Assembly (NCBI GenBank): GCA_034505235.1
Contig: JAPDQY010000004.1
Coordinates: forward strand, 8,725 to 72,724
Reading direction: 5' to 3'
DNA from: Coneutiohabitans thermophilus
GTDB lineage: Bacteria; Zhuqueibacterota; Zhuqueibacteria; Zhuqueibacterales; Zhuqueibacteraceae
Length of the DNA stretch: 64,000 nucleotides
Both the position numbers and the translations under genes were made by a program. Under the pieces are notes generated by a model that made no database searches, was not told the DNA's origin, and worked only from the letters and a program-made list of their open reading frames with translations. Position 1 is the stretch's first letter. The number at the start of each line of letters is the position of its first letter. Shown in pieces: positions 54,501 through 64,000 of this stretch.

Positions 54501-57212
54501 ATGCCATCTTTCAACCGCCTGATTGTCTTCTGCGTGTTGCTGGCAGCCCTGGCGGGCTTTGCCGGCACCACCGGAAAGATTGCCGGCAAAGTGACGGACC
54601 GGAAAAGTGGTGAGCCGCTGCCGGGTGTCACCATCGTGGTGGCGGGTACGCGCCTGGGCACTGTCACCGACCACGAGGGAAAATTCATCATCCTGCAGGT
54701 GCCGCCGGGCATCCATACCGTCCGCGCCTCGCTGATTGGCTATCAGGAAATGGTCTATGAAAGCGTCCGGGTTTCGATCGATCTCACCACGCCGCTTGAC
54801 TTTCAGCTCGGCGAGACCGTGCTCGAGCTGGGGCAGACGGTCACGGTGGTGGCGCAACGGCCGCTGATTCAAAAAGACCTGACGTCCACCTCGAACACAG
54901 TGGGGGCGGAGACCATCGCGCAGTTGCCGGTGGACAATCTTTCCGAAGTGGTGAATTTGCAGGCAGGGGTGGTGGAGGGCCATTTTCGCGGCGGCCGCAG
55001 TGGCGAGGTGGCTTATCTCATCAACGGCATTGCGGTCAATGATGTCTACTCCGGTTCGTTTGCCCTGCAGGTGGAAAACAACGCCATTCAGGAATTGGAA
55101 GTCATCAGCGGCACTTTCAATGCCGAGTATGGCCAGGCCATGAGCGGGGTCGTCAATGTGGTGACCAAGGAGGGCGGGGAGCAGTTTCACGGCAGTCTCT
55201 CCAGTTTCCTCGGCGACTATGTCAGCACGCATGACGACATCTTTTGGAATATCGGCGCGTTCAATCCGATCTACAATTTTGAAGCGAGCTTTTCCGGGCC
55301 GCTGCCGCGATTGGGCAACAAACTCACGTTCTTTGCCGCGGCGCGCGCGTATCACAACGAGGGCGCGCTTTACGGCCGCCGTGTCTTTTGGCCCTCGGAC
55401 TCCTCGAATTTTCCCGGCAATGCCGTGCGCGATTGGTACATCGAAGCACGCGGCCGCGGCTATCGTTTTCTCTCCGACGCCGACTTTCAGCGCCTGGCCG
55501 ACAGCTTGAAAGCGAGCGCGGATTTTGTGGCGATGAACCCCAACCGGCGCCTCACCGGGCAATTGAAACTGGTCTATCAGCCGGCCGCCAGTGTGAAAAT
55601 CGACTATGAAGGCCTGCTGCAACAGCGCGACTTTCGTGAATATGACCACAGCTTTCGCTTCAACCCGGACGGCAATTCCCGGCGCAAACAACGGGCATGG
55701 AGCAGCGCCCTGGCCGTGACCAGGGTCTTCAATAGCCGCACTTTTTTGCAAATCAAAGGCGCGGCGTTCAACACCGATTACCGGCAGTTCGTCCACGAGA
55801 ACCCCCTCGATCCCGCCCATGTCAATCCCGAGTTGTTGAACGCCGCCAGCGGCAATGCCTTTCGCACCGGCGGCGAACAAATGTGGCATTTCTATCGCAA
55901 CACCCGCACCCACATCGGCAAACTGGATTTCACCTGGCAGGCAACCTCCCGCCATCTCCTCAAGATGGGGCTGGAAACCCGGCGGCACCGCCTGTGGTTG
56001 CGCGCGTTTGAAATCCGTCTGAATCGCGACACCGGTTTCAAGCCGCACGTGCCGCAGCAGACGAACAACGTCAGCAACAACGACATGTATCTGCGCCGGC
56101 CATATGAAATCTCGGCCTATGTGCAGGACAAGATGGAATTCGACGATCTCATCGTCAATGCCGGTTTGCGTTTCGACTATTTCAATGCCAACGGCAGGGT
56201 GCCGGACGATTTCGGCGCCCCCAACCTCGCGGGTCTGTTGCAAACCGGCGGCACCGGCCAGCTCAGCCCGCGCTTGGGTTTGGCCTATCCCATCACCGAT
56301 CGCGGCGTGATTCACATTTCCTACGGCCATTTTTTCCAGATCCCCAATTTCGCGTATCTCTACTCCACGCCCGAGTTTGAAATCTATCCGACGCAATACT
56401 ATGGCAGCACGCCGCCGCCGGAGCGCACGCCCAACGTGATCGGCAATGCCGCGCTCAAACCCCAGCACACGGCAATTTACGAAATCGGCCTGCAACAGCA
56501 GCTCGGCGAAGCCTTTGCGCTCGATCTTACCGCCTACGCCAAGGACATTCGCAATCTGCTCGGCACCGAGATTCTGTACACCGTGACCGGCATCCGCTAT
56601 GCACGCTACATCAATCGTGATTACGGCAGCGTGCGCGGCTTCACCGTGTCATTCGAAAAGCGCCGTTTCAACGGCCTGGCTGCCACCGTCGACTACACCT
56701 TTCAGATCGCCAGAGGCAATGCCAGTGATCCGAATTCCGCCTATCTCGACGTGCAGGCCAATCGTGAGCCCAACAAGGAGCTGGTGCCGTTGGAATGGGA
56801 TCGCACCCACAGCCTGAACGTCACGCTCACCGCCGGCGATCCCGCGCGCCATTCGCTGGGTGTCATCGGCAAATTTGGCAGCGGCCTGCCCTACACGCCA
56901 ACGGCGCAGAACGTGCGCACCGGCGTGGAAAACAGTGAGCGCCGGCCGAACTTCATCAATTTTGATCTCTATGTCTCTAAAAACGTGCGCCGGGCGGGCC
57001 TGCAGAGCACTGTTTTCGTGCGCGTCTACAATCTGTTCGACCGCAAGAACGAACTGCAAGTTTTCTCCGACACCGGCCGCGCCAACTATTCGCTGTCAGC
57101 GCTGACCGGCGGCACGATCCTCGGGCTGAATACTGCGCAGGAATATTTCACCCGCCCGGATTTCTATTCGGAACCGCGGCAGGTGATAGCGGGAGTGACG
57201 GTCGAGTTTTAA
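54501..57212 (+). CDS. TonB-dependent outer-membrane receptor with carboxypeptidase-like N-terminal domain
   Basis: This 903-residue protein has a signal peptide (LIVFCVLLAALAGFA). A CarboxypepD_reg-like domain (~25-110; GKIAGKVTDRKSGEPLPGVTIVV) is followed by a plug (~125-235; ETIAQLPVDNLSEVVNLQAG, GRSGEVAYLINGIAVND, AEYGQAMSGVVNVVTK). The beta-barrel ends in AGVTVEF with a C-terminal Phe. It imports a ligand using TonB energy. It follows the carbohydrate-binding protein gene by 145 bp and is in line with the LacI regulator, so a glycan or oligosaccharide is a plausible ligand. No SusD homologue is adjacent. Confidence 0.93.
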   Translation: MPSFNRLIVFCVLLAALAGFAGTTGKIAGKVTDRKSGEPLPGVTIVVAGTRLGTVTDHEGKFIILQVPPGIHTVRASLIGYQEMVYESVRVSIDLTTPLDFQLGETVLELGQTVTVVAQRPLIQKDLTSTSNTVGAETIAQLPVDNLSEVVNLQAGVVEGHFRGGRSGEVAYLINGIAVNDVYSGSFALQVENNAIQELEVISGTFNAEYGQAMSGVVNVVTKEGGEQFHGSLSSFLGDYVSTHDDIFWNIGAFNPIYNFEASFSGPLPRLGNKLTFFAAARAYHNEGALYGRRVFWPSDSSNFPGNAVRDWYIEARGRGYRFLSDADFQRLADSLKASADFVAMNPNRRLTGQLKLVYQPAASVKIDYEGLLQQRDFREYDHSFRFNPDGNSRRKQRAWSSALAVTRVFNSRTFLQIKGAAFNTDYRQFVHENPLDPAHVNPELLNAASGNAFRTGGEQMWHFYRNTRTHIGKLDFTWQATSRHLLKMGLETRRHRLWLRAFEIRLNRDTGFKPHVPQQTNNVSNNDMYLRRPYEISAYVQDKMEFDDLIVNAGLRFDYFNANGRVPDDFGAPNLAGLLQTGGTGQLSPRLGLAYPITDRGVIHISYGHFFQIPNFAYLYSTPEFEIYPTQYYGSTPPPERTPNVIGNAALKPQHTAIYEIGLQQQLGEAFALDLTAYAKDIRNLLGTEILYTVTGIRYARYINRDYGSVRGFTVSFEKRRFNGLAATVDYTFQIARGNASDPNSAYLDVQANREPNKELVPLEWDRTHSLNVTLTAGDPARHSLGVIGKFGSGLPYTPTAQNVRTGVENSERRPNFINFDLYVSKNVRRAGLQSTVFVRVYNLFDRKNELQVFSDTGRANYSLSALTGGTILGLNTAQEYFTRPDFYSEPRQVIAGVTVEF

Positions 57213-57373
57213 AAATTCGCATGGCGCGGAACAAAACATTGACAGAAAAATGAAGGCCGAAAACATGGGATTGGTATCACTGAGGGAACCTTCATCTTGT
57301 TGAGCAACGAGAAGCCGTAAAAAATTTTCTGTCTTGTTTCTTTCTGTCACAAAAAATCAAATCGTGAAAATTT

Positions 57374-60300
57374 ATGAGATTGCTCAACAGAATCTTCAGG
57401 GCATTTTGTTGTATGGTCATGCTGGCGTCTGCCGCCTTTGCCCAGCGCCAGCCTGATCCCAACGTCGGGCAGTTGAAAAACACCCGCAAGGGCATCATGG
57501 ACGGCAATCTTGTCCGCACGATTTTTTGGAATCACGGCGAGGTGGCGGACTGGCCGAATCAACCCTCCGGCGAATGGCCGAAAGGTTCGGGCCATTCCTA
57601 CGTCGATGGCGTGGCGCTGGTGGTAGCGGCGCCCATTGTCGATGCGCAGGGCCGGCGGCGCCATTCGGTGGTCACGCGTTATCGCGAAGATATGGACGTT
57701 TCGCCGGAACAAATTCCCTGGGGCTTTGCACCGTTGCCGGGTTATTTCAATGACAATCCCAAAACCAATCCCTCCAATGCACCGGCGATCAGCAACGATC
57801 CGCGCACCTGGCCGGTTCGCTGGCCGGACAAGCCGCTGGACTGGGCCGGGCTGTGGAATGGTTTCTTTGGCAAAGGCGTGACCAACGCGGATCTGGAATC
57901 CTACATGGTTTTCGATGACGATCCCGACGAGGAATTTCTTTTCTACCCCGACCCGGCCGATTCCAGCCGGCGCGGCCTGGGTCTGGAGGTGGCGTCGCGC
58001 ATGTTTCAATGGAACCAGGTGCTGGCGCAGGATGTCATCTTCGCGATTTACTTCATCACCAACGAAGGCATGACGGATTACGACAGCACCTATTTCGCGT
58101 TTCACATCGACTGGGGGATTGGCGGCACCGATGATTCCGCCGATGACGGCGGCAACTACGACGAGGATCTCGATATCGCGTGGGCGTTTGACGGCAACGG
58201 CTTCGGCAGCCCCGGCAACTGGTCGCCGGTCGGCGTCGGCGGCTTCGCCTTTCTGGAAAGCCCGGGAATTTTCCGGGACGCGCGCGACAATGATCATGAT
58301 GGTTTGATCAACGAGCGCCGTGACAGCGGGCCCGGCGTTTTTTTGACGCAATATCCCTACGGAGTCGACGACGTCGCGGCGTTCAAAAAATTTTATCCGG
58401 AGCACGAGCTGCGGCCGCACTGGTCCGGCGACGAAAATATCGATTGGGACCCCTTCGAAGATATGAATCAAAACGGGGTGTGGGATCAGGGCGAACCGCT
58501 GCGCGACGATGTTGGCAGTGATGGCCTCGGGCCCTTCGACGCCAACTATCCCGGCCCGGACCACGGCGAGGCGGACGGCATCCCAACCGCCGGCGAGCCG
58601 GACTTCGATTTCACCGACAAGGACGAGAGCGATCAAATTGGCCTCACCGGCTTCAACGTTTTCGTGCTGCACGAGTACAAGATGGAAAACGACGAAGCGT
58701 ATTGGAACGGCCTGCGGGCGGCATTGCCGCCGCGCGACAAACTGGTGCAGAACACCAATCTCGGCATGTTCTTCGCCTCCGGCCCGTTTGAATTGAAAGC
58801 CGGCGACACGCAATTCTATTCCATGGCGCTGATGTTTGCCGAGGACATCAACGACCTGGCGCGCACCAAAAAAACCGTCCAGCAAATTTACAACGCCGAC
58901 TATCGTTTTGCCAAACCGCCGGACAAACCACAACTCACCGCCATTGCCGGCGATCGCAAAGTCGTGCTTTACTGGGACGACAAAGCCGAGCGCTCCCATG
59001 ACCCCTTCCTGCAAGATTTCGATTTCGAGGGCTACAACATTTATCGGGCCACTGATCCGGAATTTCTCGAGGTGCAGACCATCACCGACAGCTACGGCAA
59101 AAAACGCTTCCGCGAGCCGATTGCCAAGTTCGATTTGAAAAACGGCATCCGCGGCCTGCATCCCATCGACGTCGAAGGCATCAAATTCAATCTCGGCGAT
59201 GACACCGGCTTGCAGCATTTTTACATTGACCGTAATGTCAAGAACGGCCAAACTTACTATTACGCGGTGGTGCCGTATGATCGCGGTTTGGTGGACACCA
59301 CCGCCACCGGCGAAATTTCCGGCATCACGCCCTCGGAAGCCGCCAGCGTCATTAAAGTCAGTGTTGCCGGAGTGGTGCAAAGCACGGACATCAACACCGC
59401 GATCGTCACACCGCAGGCCCCCGCCGCCGGTTATGTCGATCCGCAAATCGACGGCGAGATTATTCACAACGGGCCGGGTACCGGCACCATCGAAGTGCAA
59501 ATGCTGGATCCCGGCCGCATCAAAAACGGCAACCGTTATCGTTTCGTGTTCAGCGATACTTCGGCATTCGCCATTGATAAAGCGCCGAGATATTCGCTGG
59601 TCAACGTGACGACCGGCGATACACTCGTCAAGCAGGCCCCCATTCTCGACGGCCGCGCCACCACGCCGGTGGCTGAGGGGTTTGTCAGTTTTCTGTTCAA
59701 TGACACACAGGTGCAACTCTTGGAGGCGGAAACGGGCTGGCTGGTCGGCTCGAGCAACTACGGCGTGCGCGTTGGCTCCAATCGCAGCTTGATCGGCCGC
59801 TTCGTCACTTATCCGGCGGATTTCGAGCTGCGCTTCTTCGACAGCATCGTCGATACGTCCGAATCGTTGCTCTTTGGCCAGCGCCGCATTCCCACCAATT
59901 TCAAAATTTGGAATCTCACCGAAGACCGGCAAATGGATTTTATTTTTGGCGACCGGGACAATGACGGCCAGTTCACGCCGGGAGATTCCGTGACCATTGT
60001 CACCGGCTCGGCGCTGGGCCAACGCCCGCAAGGCTCCCGTTTTCGGGCGGCATGGACGATTTTCTTCGATAATCCCGGTGCATCTCCAAAACCGCCCCAA
60101 GCCGGTGACGTTTATCGCCTCGTCGTCAGCAAGCCGTTCCGCACCGGGGAATCCTTCGAGTTCAAGATTCGCGGTGCGCGCGTTGATCCGCAACGCGCAA
60201 AGAATGCGCTGGCCGACATAGCCGTCGTGCCGAATCCCTATGTGGGCGCGGCTTCGTGGGAGCCGCGCAATCCATTTCAATTCGGCCGCGGCGAACGCCG

Positions 60301-60523
60301 GATTTATTTCATCAATCTGCCGGCCAGATGCACGATCCGGATCTACACCATGCGTGGCTATCTGGTGGATACCATCGAGCACGAGGCACCGGCCGAAAAT
60401 GGCGCCGAGGCATGGGATTTGATTTCAAAGGATGGGATGAACATTGCGTACGGGGTCTACATTTATCACGTCGACGCGCCGGGGATTGGAACGCAGATTG
60501 GAAAGTTTGCGGTGATCAAATAA
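57374..60523 (+). CDS. Large exported protein with fibronectin-III region and C-terminal sorting domain
   Basis: This 1049-residue protein has signal peptide IFRAFCCMVMLASAAFA. The N-terminal two thirds is unique, with acidic, possibly calcium-binding stretches (DARDNDHDGLINE, DMNQNGVWDQGEP). A fibronectin type III-like domain (~515-670; LTAIAGDRKVVLYWDDKAE ... YNIYRATDPEF ... YYYAVVPYDRG) follows. The C-terminus is FlgD/type-IX-sorting-like (AVVPNPYVGAA ... TIRIYTMRGYLVDTI ... IAYGVYIYHV ... KFAVIK). I do not recognise an enzyme. Its fixed place between a TonB receptor and a PorV/PorQ-like barrel suggests a surface partner of the receptor. Confidence 0.88.
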   Translation: MRLLNRIFRAFCCMVMLASAAFAQRQPDPNVGQLKNTRKGIMDGNLVRTIFWNHGEVADWPNQPSGEWPKGSGHSYVDGVALVVAAPIVDAQGRRRHSVVTRYREDMDVSPEQIPWGFAPLPGYFNDNPKTNPSNAPAISNDPRTWPVRWPDKPLDWAGLWNGFFGKGVTNADLESYMVFDDDPDEEFLFYPDPADSSRRGLGLEVASRMFQWNQVLAQDVIFAIYFITNEGMTDYDSTYFAFHIDWGIGGTDDSADDGGNYDEDLDIAWAFDGNGFGSPGNWSPVGVGGFAFLESPGIFRDARDNDHDGLINERRDSGPGVFLTQYPYGVDDVAAFKKFYPEHELRPHWSGDENIDWDPFEDMNQNGVWDQGEPLRDDVGSDGLGPFDANYPGPDHGEADGIPTAGEPDFDFTDKDESDQIGLTGFNVFVLHEYKMENDEAYWNGLRAALPPRDKLVQNTNLGMFFASGPFELKAGDTQFYSMALMFAEDINDLARTKKTVQQIYNADYRFAKPPDKPQLTAIAGDRKVVLYWDDKAERSHDPFLQDFDFEGYNIYRATDPEFLEVQTITDSYGKKRFREPIAKFDLKNGIRGLHPIDVEGIKFNLGDDTGLQHFYIDRNVKNGQTYYYAVVPYDRGLVDTTATGEISGITPSEAASVIKVSVAGVVQSTDINTAIVTPQAPAAGYVDPQIDGEIIHNGPGTGTIEVQMLDPGRIKNGNRYRFVFSDTSAFAIDKAPRYSLVNVTTGDTLVKQAPILDGRATTPVAEGFVSFLFNDTQVQLLEAETGWLVGSSNYGVRVGSNRSLIGRFVTYPADFELRFFDSIVDTSESLLFGQRRIPTNFKIWNLTEDRQMDFIFGDRDNDGQFTPGDSVTIVTGSALGQRPQGSRFRAAWTIFFDNPGASPKPPQAGDVYRLVVSKPFRTGESFEFKIRGARVDPQRAKNALADIAVVPNPYVGAASWEPRNPFQFGRGERRIYFINLPARCTIRIYTMRGYLVDTIEHEAPAENGAEAWDLISKDGMNIAYGVYIYHVDAPGIGTQIGKFAVIK

Positions 60524-60663
60524 GCTCTGAGGTCGAAAGTCCGAGTTCCGTTGGCCAGATGGAATAATGAATACTCGCCCTCGCTTTGGAAATCGTTCAA
60601 AACGGGTAAGAGCAACTTAAACGGACATTCCCAAAATCATCATTGACCAAAACGAGCAAAGCA

Positions 60664-61695
60664 ATGAAGCAATTCATTGTTTCATCATCCGTATTGGCAT
60701 TGCTGATGAGTTTCTCTTCAGCCTTCGCCCAAGGCGAAACCGATGTCTCCAAAGTCGGCATCACCGCGGCGCCATTTCTGACCATCGGCGTGGGGGCGCG
60801 CGCTGTTGGCATGGGTGGCGCCTTTGTTGCCACCGCGAGTGATGCCAGTGCGTTGTACTGGAATCCCGCCGGATTGGCACGGCTCGAGCACACGGAACTG
60901 CTGCTCGTGCATACGCGCTGGCTTGCCGATACCGATTTCGATTTCGCCGGCGTGGTGTTGCCGCTCGGCGAATTCGGCACGCTCGGCGGCAGCCTTACGG
61001 CGCTGACCATGGGGGACATGGCGGTGCGCACCATCGAGCGGCCGGAAGGGACGGGCGAGCGGTTTTCCGCCGCCGATCTGGCACTTGCTCTCAGCTACAG
61101 CCGGCGCCTCACCGACCGCTTCACCATCGGCTTCACTGCAAAATACATCAATCAGCGCATCTGGCACGAGAGCGCCTCCGGGTTCGCGCTGGATTTGGGC
61201 ACGCTTTTCGTCACCGGCTTTCGCGGCTTGCGCCTGGGCGCCACCCTGTCCAATTTTGGCAGCGACATGCGCATGAACGGCAAGGATTTGCTGGTCTTTC
61301 ATGATCTGGATCCCGCCATCAGCGGCAACAATGAGCGCATTCCCTCCCACATTGAAACACAAAGCTGGGCGTTGCCATTGACTTTTCAATTCGGCGTGGC
61401 GATGGAACTCCTGAGGAACGAGCAACATCGTCTGACCCTAGCCGGCGATGCGCTGCACCCGAGCGACAACACCGAGAGCGTCAACCTTGGCGGCGAATAT
61501 GCCTGGCAGGAAAAGTTCTTTCTGCGCGGCGGCTACCGCGACCTCTTCCTGCGCGACGGCGAACAAACCTTCACAATCGGCGGCGGCGCGGCGGTGCGCT
61601 TTCTCGGCAATGTGCGCTGGAAATTCGATTACGCCTACGCCGACTTCGGTCGATTGGAGAACGAACAACGCTTTTCCGTGGCCGTGGAGTTTTGA
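60664..61695 (+). CDS. PorV/PorQ-family outer-membrane protein
   Basis: This 343-residue barrel has signal peptide MKQFIVSSSVLALLMSFSSAFA. The family start FLTIGVGARAVGMGGAFVATASDASALYWNPAGLA is seen at ~38-72, and the end is SVAVEF. PorV shuttles type IX substrates to the surface attachment complex, while related proteins act as FadL-like channels. The ATG at 60664 is chosen over a TTG at 60643. The position directly after a gene encoding a sorting-domain protein supports a secretion-linked role. Confidence 0.9.
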   Translation: MKQFIVSSSVLALLMSFSSAFAQGETDVSKVGITAAPFLTIGVGARAVGMGGAFVATASDASALYWNPAGLARLEHTELLLVHTRWLADTDFDFAGVVLPLGEFGTLGGSLTALTMGDMAVRTIERPEGTGERFSAADLALALSYSRRLTDRFTIGFTAKYINQRIWHESASGFALDLGTLFVTGFRGLRLGATLSNFGSDMRMNGKDLLVFHDLDPAISGNNERIPSHIETQSWALPLTFQFGVAMELLRNEQHRLTLAGDALHPSDNTESVNLGGEYAWQEKFFLRGGYRDLFLRDGEQTFTIGGGAAVRFLGNVRWKFDYAYADFGRLENEQRFSVAVEF

Positions 61696-61758
61696 ATGAA
61701 AAAAGGGTGCCCCCCTGCACGCTGCCACAGACCGTTTGTGCGAAACAGGACCATCGCG

Positions 61759-63405
61759 ATGAACATGACAATCTCCGGCCCAGGGAGGCGCAGCCGCCTG
61801 ATTTTTGCCATTTGCTGCAAGTCCCTCCTGCTTGTTGCCGGCACCGCCACGGGTGGCTGGGCGGCATCTGGTGACGTCAGCAAAGACGGCCGCTCGCAAC
61901 ATGCCGCGCTGCTGCCCGCCGGCAGCGACACCGTCGTCGTGGCGCGCATCGGCAATCTTCCGCTCACCGCCGAAGAATTTCTGTTGAGCTTTGCCTTCGG
62001 CCCGGCGTTCGTCAAGCGGCATGACAATCCCCGCGAGCACCATCTCGAGTTGATGGTCAATGAAAAACTGGTGGCGCTCGCCGGCTATGCCCGCGGCCTG
62101 GCAGATGATCCGGAAGTCGTGAGCAGGCTGCATGAAATCGAAGGTGATCTGGCCACCGAAGAGCTGTATCGCGATGACATTCTGAGTCAAATTGTCGTTG
62201 AACAGGAGGAGCTGGCAGCGGCCATCAAAAAAGAACGCTTGCATCTTGAACTGCAGTGGCTGTTCGCACCGAATCGTACGGCGCTCGCCGACCAGCTCGA
62301 CCAGCTCTCGCAGGGCGTGCCGTTTGACACGCTTTTTCACCGCCAGCTCAACGACTCGGTGCTCATTGCAAACCGTTCTCTCGCAACCACCCGCTTTCGC
62401 CTGGAGGCTTCGAATCCCGAAATGGCAAGTGTCGTGGACACGCTCCCGCCTGGCAGGCCGTCAGCGCCAATCGCAGCTCCGGATGGATTCTATCTCGTGC
62501 GGCTCACCAGCGTCTGGACGAATCCGATCCTGACGCAAACGGAGCAGGCCGGGCTGCAACAAGCTGTGCAGCGTGTGCTGCGCCGGCGCCGGGCGGAGGC
62601 ACTGTCGGAGCGCTACATCAACGACCTGATGCGACAGCAAAATCCCGTCATTGACCGGCAAACGTTCAACCTCCTGCGCGCCCTTCTCGGCAAAACCGTG
62701 CTGCCACCGGAAAAATACCACGCCTGGAATCTGAGAGGGAAATTGCTGTCGGAAGCCGGGGCTCTTGATTCACTCGTGATCGACCGTTATCATGGTCAAA
62801 GCCTGGTGCGGCTGCGGGACGATGATTTGCTGCTGGGCGAGTTTTGGACCTGGTATCAAAACCGCCGCCCGTACCTGCGCTGCGAGACGGATTCGCCGCA
62901 GCGTTTCTTCGTGTCGCTCAAGCAAATGGTCTGGCGCAGCGTGCGGGACAAATTGCTCATCGACCGGGCACGGCAAAGAGGATTGCAGTTCCGGCCCGCG
63001 GTTCGCAAACAGAAACAATGGTGGGAGCACAAGCTGGTTTATGCCAAAATGAAGCAGGAAATGCTCGCGACCGTCCACCTCACGGATGAACAAATAAAAG
63101 AGTTTTACCGGCAAAACCCCGGCCGCTATCGCGAGCAAAAGGGGCAAATTCCGCCTTATGAGAAAGTGGCGGAAAAAGTGCGCCAGGATTGCTACGCGGC
63201 GGAATGTGCGAAAACCCTGTTGCGCACGCTCGAGATTTTGCGAACGCAATACCCGGTGCAGGTCAATCGCGCCGCGCTGGAGGCCCTGCCCGATGGTGCC
63301 GCGCCGGACCCCCGAGCCTTTGACCTGATCACTGCGAAGACGGGCGGCATCTTTCCCCGTCCCGCGATCCCCACGATCGATTTCGACTGGAAGCCCCGGC
63401 CATGA
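61759..63405 (+). CDS. SurA-like periplasmic chaperone/PPIase-like protein
   Basis: This is a ~548-residue exported protein with signal region LIFAICCKSLLLVAGTATGGWA. SurA_N-like features follow: VVARIGNLPLTAEEFLLSF, then HHLELMVNEKLVALAGYARGLADDPEV (the MVxxKLxxxxAxxxGL pattern). A rotamase-like middle is degenerate, and a helical C-terminal part contains LTDEQIKEFYRQNPGRYREQ. Prolyl isomerase activity is doubtful. A holding chaperone for the outer-membrane and exported proteins of the locus is more likely. ATG 61759 has an AGGA site; ATG 61696, adjacent to the previous stop, is an alternative. Confidence 0.78.
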   Translation: MNMTISGPGRRSRLIFAICCKSLLLVAGTATGGWAASGDVSKDGRSQHAALLPAGSDTVVVARIGNLPLTAEEFLLSFAFGPAFVKRHDNPREHHLELMVNEKLVALAGYARGLADDPEVVSRLHEIEGDLATEELYRDDILSQIVVEQEELAAAIKKERLHLELQWLFAPNRTALADQLDQLSQGVPFDTLFHRQLNDSVLIANRSLATTRFRLEASNPEMASVVDTLPPGRPSAPIAAPDGFYLVRLTSVWTNPILTQTEQAGLQQAVQRVLRRRRAEALSERYINDLMRQQNPVIDRQTFNLLRALLGKTVLPPEKYHAWNLRGKLLSEAGALDSLVIDRYHGQSLVRLRDDDLLLGEFWTWYQNRRPYLRCETDSPQRFFVSLKQMVWRSVRDKLLIDRARQRGLQFRPAVRKQKQWWEHKLVYAKMKQEMLATVHLTDEQIKEFYRQNPGRYREQKGQIPPYEKVAEKVRQDCYAAECAKTLLRTLEILRTQYPVQVNRAALEALPDGAAPDPRAFDLITAKTGGIFPRPAIPTIDFDWKPRP

Positions 63406-63433
63406 AGACCCGCATCGGGCTTGTGATGGAAAA

Positions 63434-64000
63434 ATGAACGGCACAAAAAAGCACAGACCGGTGGCGGCGGGATCGCTCACCAGCCTGGTTTTCAAGGCAA
63501 CGGTCATCAGTCCAAGCGCATTCGGTGCCATGGCGGTGGTTCTGTTGGCCGCCACGCTCTCCGCGCAGCAAATCACCGTCAATCGTATCGAGATGATGCC
63601 GAATTTGCCGGCACCGTATGAAATGCGTGATTGGAAACAGGTGGCACTCGGCTATGATTCACTGGTCTTCAATTTTGACCTCAGCGGCCAGTTTTTGCCG
63701 CTCATTTGGTGGCAGCACAACACCGTGAATTATCCCAACCACGCCAGTTTTGGATTGCACACGGTGGTGGGCACGACAGCCCCCCGGTCCGCCGAGGCGA
63801 TCAACGTATTGCCGGCCGTCATCAGTGCCAGCCTGGTGGGCGTTGACAAGAGCAGGCAGAACGGCCAAAATTGGGTGCTGATGTGCGAAGAGTTTTTCAA
63901 CCGCCGGCCGGAGGAAAATGTATATCTCAATCATCCGGTGGCACAAAGTGGCGATGATTGGTGGTACGCCACCATGCCCAATGTTTTTTTCTATCAGCTT
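63434..64000 (+). CDS. Exported protein of unknown function, N-terminal part (3' end outside window)
   Basis: The frame is open from ATG 63434 to the window end (189 codons). A signal-like segment (AFGAMAVVLLAATLSAQQ, ~31-48) is followed by a soluble region rich in aromatic residues (LPLIWWQHNTVNYPNHASFGLH, GDDWWYATMPNVFFYQL). No family is recognised. It begins 28 bp after the SurA-like gene and is probably in the same transcript. Confidence 0.8.
   Translation, partial: MNGTKKHRPVAAGSLTSLVFKATVISPSAFGAMAVVLLAATLSAQQITVNRIEMMPNLPAPYEMRDWKQVALGYDSLVFNFDLSGQFLPLIWWQHNTVNYPNHASFGLHTVVGTTAPRSAEAINVLPAVISASLVGVDKSRQNGQNWVLMCEEFFNRRPEENVYLNHPVAQSGDDWWYATMPNVFFYQL

Noticed and set aside
57347..60382. 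1011-codon minus-strand open frame
   Set aside because: It lies wholly opposite the 1049-residue exported protein, which has a signal peptide and sorting domain. The antisense frame has no motif and arises from GC-rich codon positions.

Overview
The window is a GC-rich (about 60% by eye), gene-dense piece of a chromosome from a Gram-negative bacterium of the Fibrobacterota-Chlorobiota-Bacteroidota (FCB) kind. The evidence is five large exported proteins that end in the type IX secretion/FlgD-like C-terminal sorting fold (N-Y-P-N-P-F-N type linker, G-[IV]-Y-x-Y, hydrophobic end plus K/R), a PorV/PorQ-family barrel, a TonB receptor with a carboxypeptidase-like N-terminal plug extension, and an LptE-type lipoprotein. 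Candidate lineages such as KSB1 or Calditrichota would fit, but that is inference; no rRNA or tRNA gene was seen.

Layout. 1-4366 (+): end of an outer-membrane barrel, a zinc/manganese-type ABC binding protein, its permease fused to HEAT repeats, then trmB and a DCC-family thiol oxidoreductase. 4712-6139 (+): aldehyde dehydrogenase, followed by a large hairpin and 1.1 kb without a convincing gene. 7429-24128 (-): a long run with coaE, a secreted subtilase with FG-GAP repeats, two glycosyltransferases, an Xaa-Pro peptidase, a TPR protein, lptE, a receiver-less sigma-54 activator, a sugar-nucleotide epimerase, purD and uvrB. This looks like envelope/polysaccharide assembly mixed with housekeeping. 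24658-26460 (+): PpiD/SurA-like chaperone, ended by a perfect 40-bp palindromic terminator shared with a convergent terC. 27334-29061: pterin dehydratase among palindromic repeats. 29062-41493 (-): three large exported proteins, a second sigma-54 activator, a CrtC/AttH-like lipocalin and repeat-bearing non-coding DNA. 41600-47633: small metabolic, repair and membrane genes.

The most striking gene is at 42231-42713 (-). It is a Bcp-type peroxiredoxin whose peroxidatic cysteine codon is an in-frame TGA, with the conserved frame continuing intact on both sides. It is best read as a selenocysteine peroxiredoxin, and a routine gene call would truncate it.

49114-64000 (+) forms one apparent locus. 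A LacI-family regulator has a palindromic operator at its own promoter. It is followed by a secreted protein with three tandem ~349-residue carbohydrate-binding-like units, a TonB receptor, a 1049-residue exported protein, a PorV/PorQ-like barrel, a SurA-like chaperone and an unfinished exported protein. This reads as a sugar-responsive surface uptake/secretion system without a SusD. Intergenic DNA carries at least three families of short palindromic repeats.
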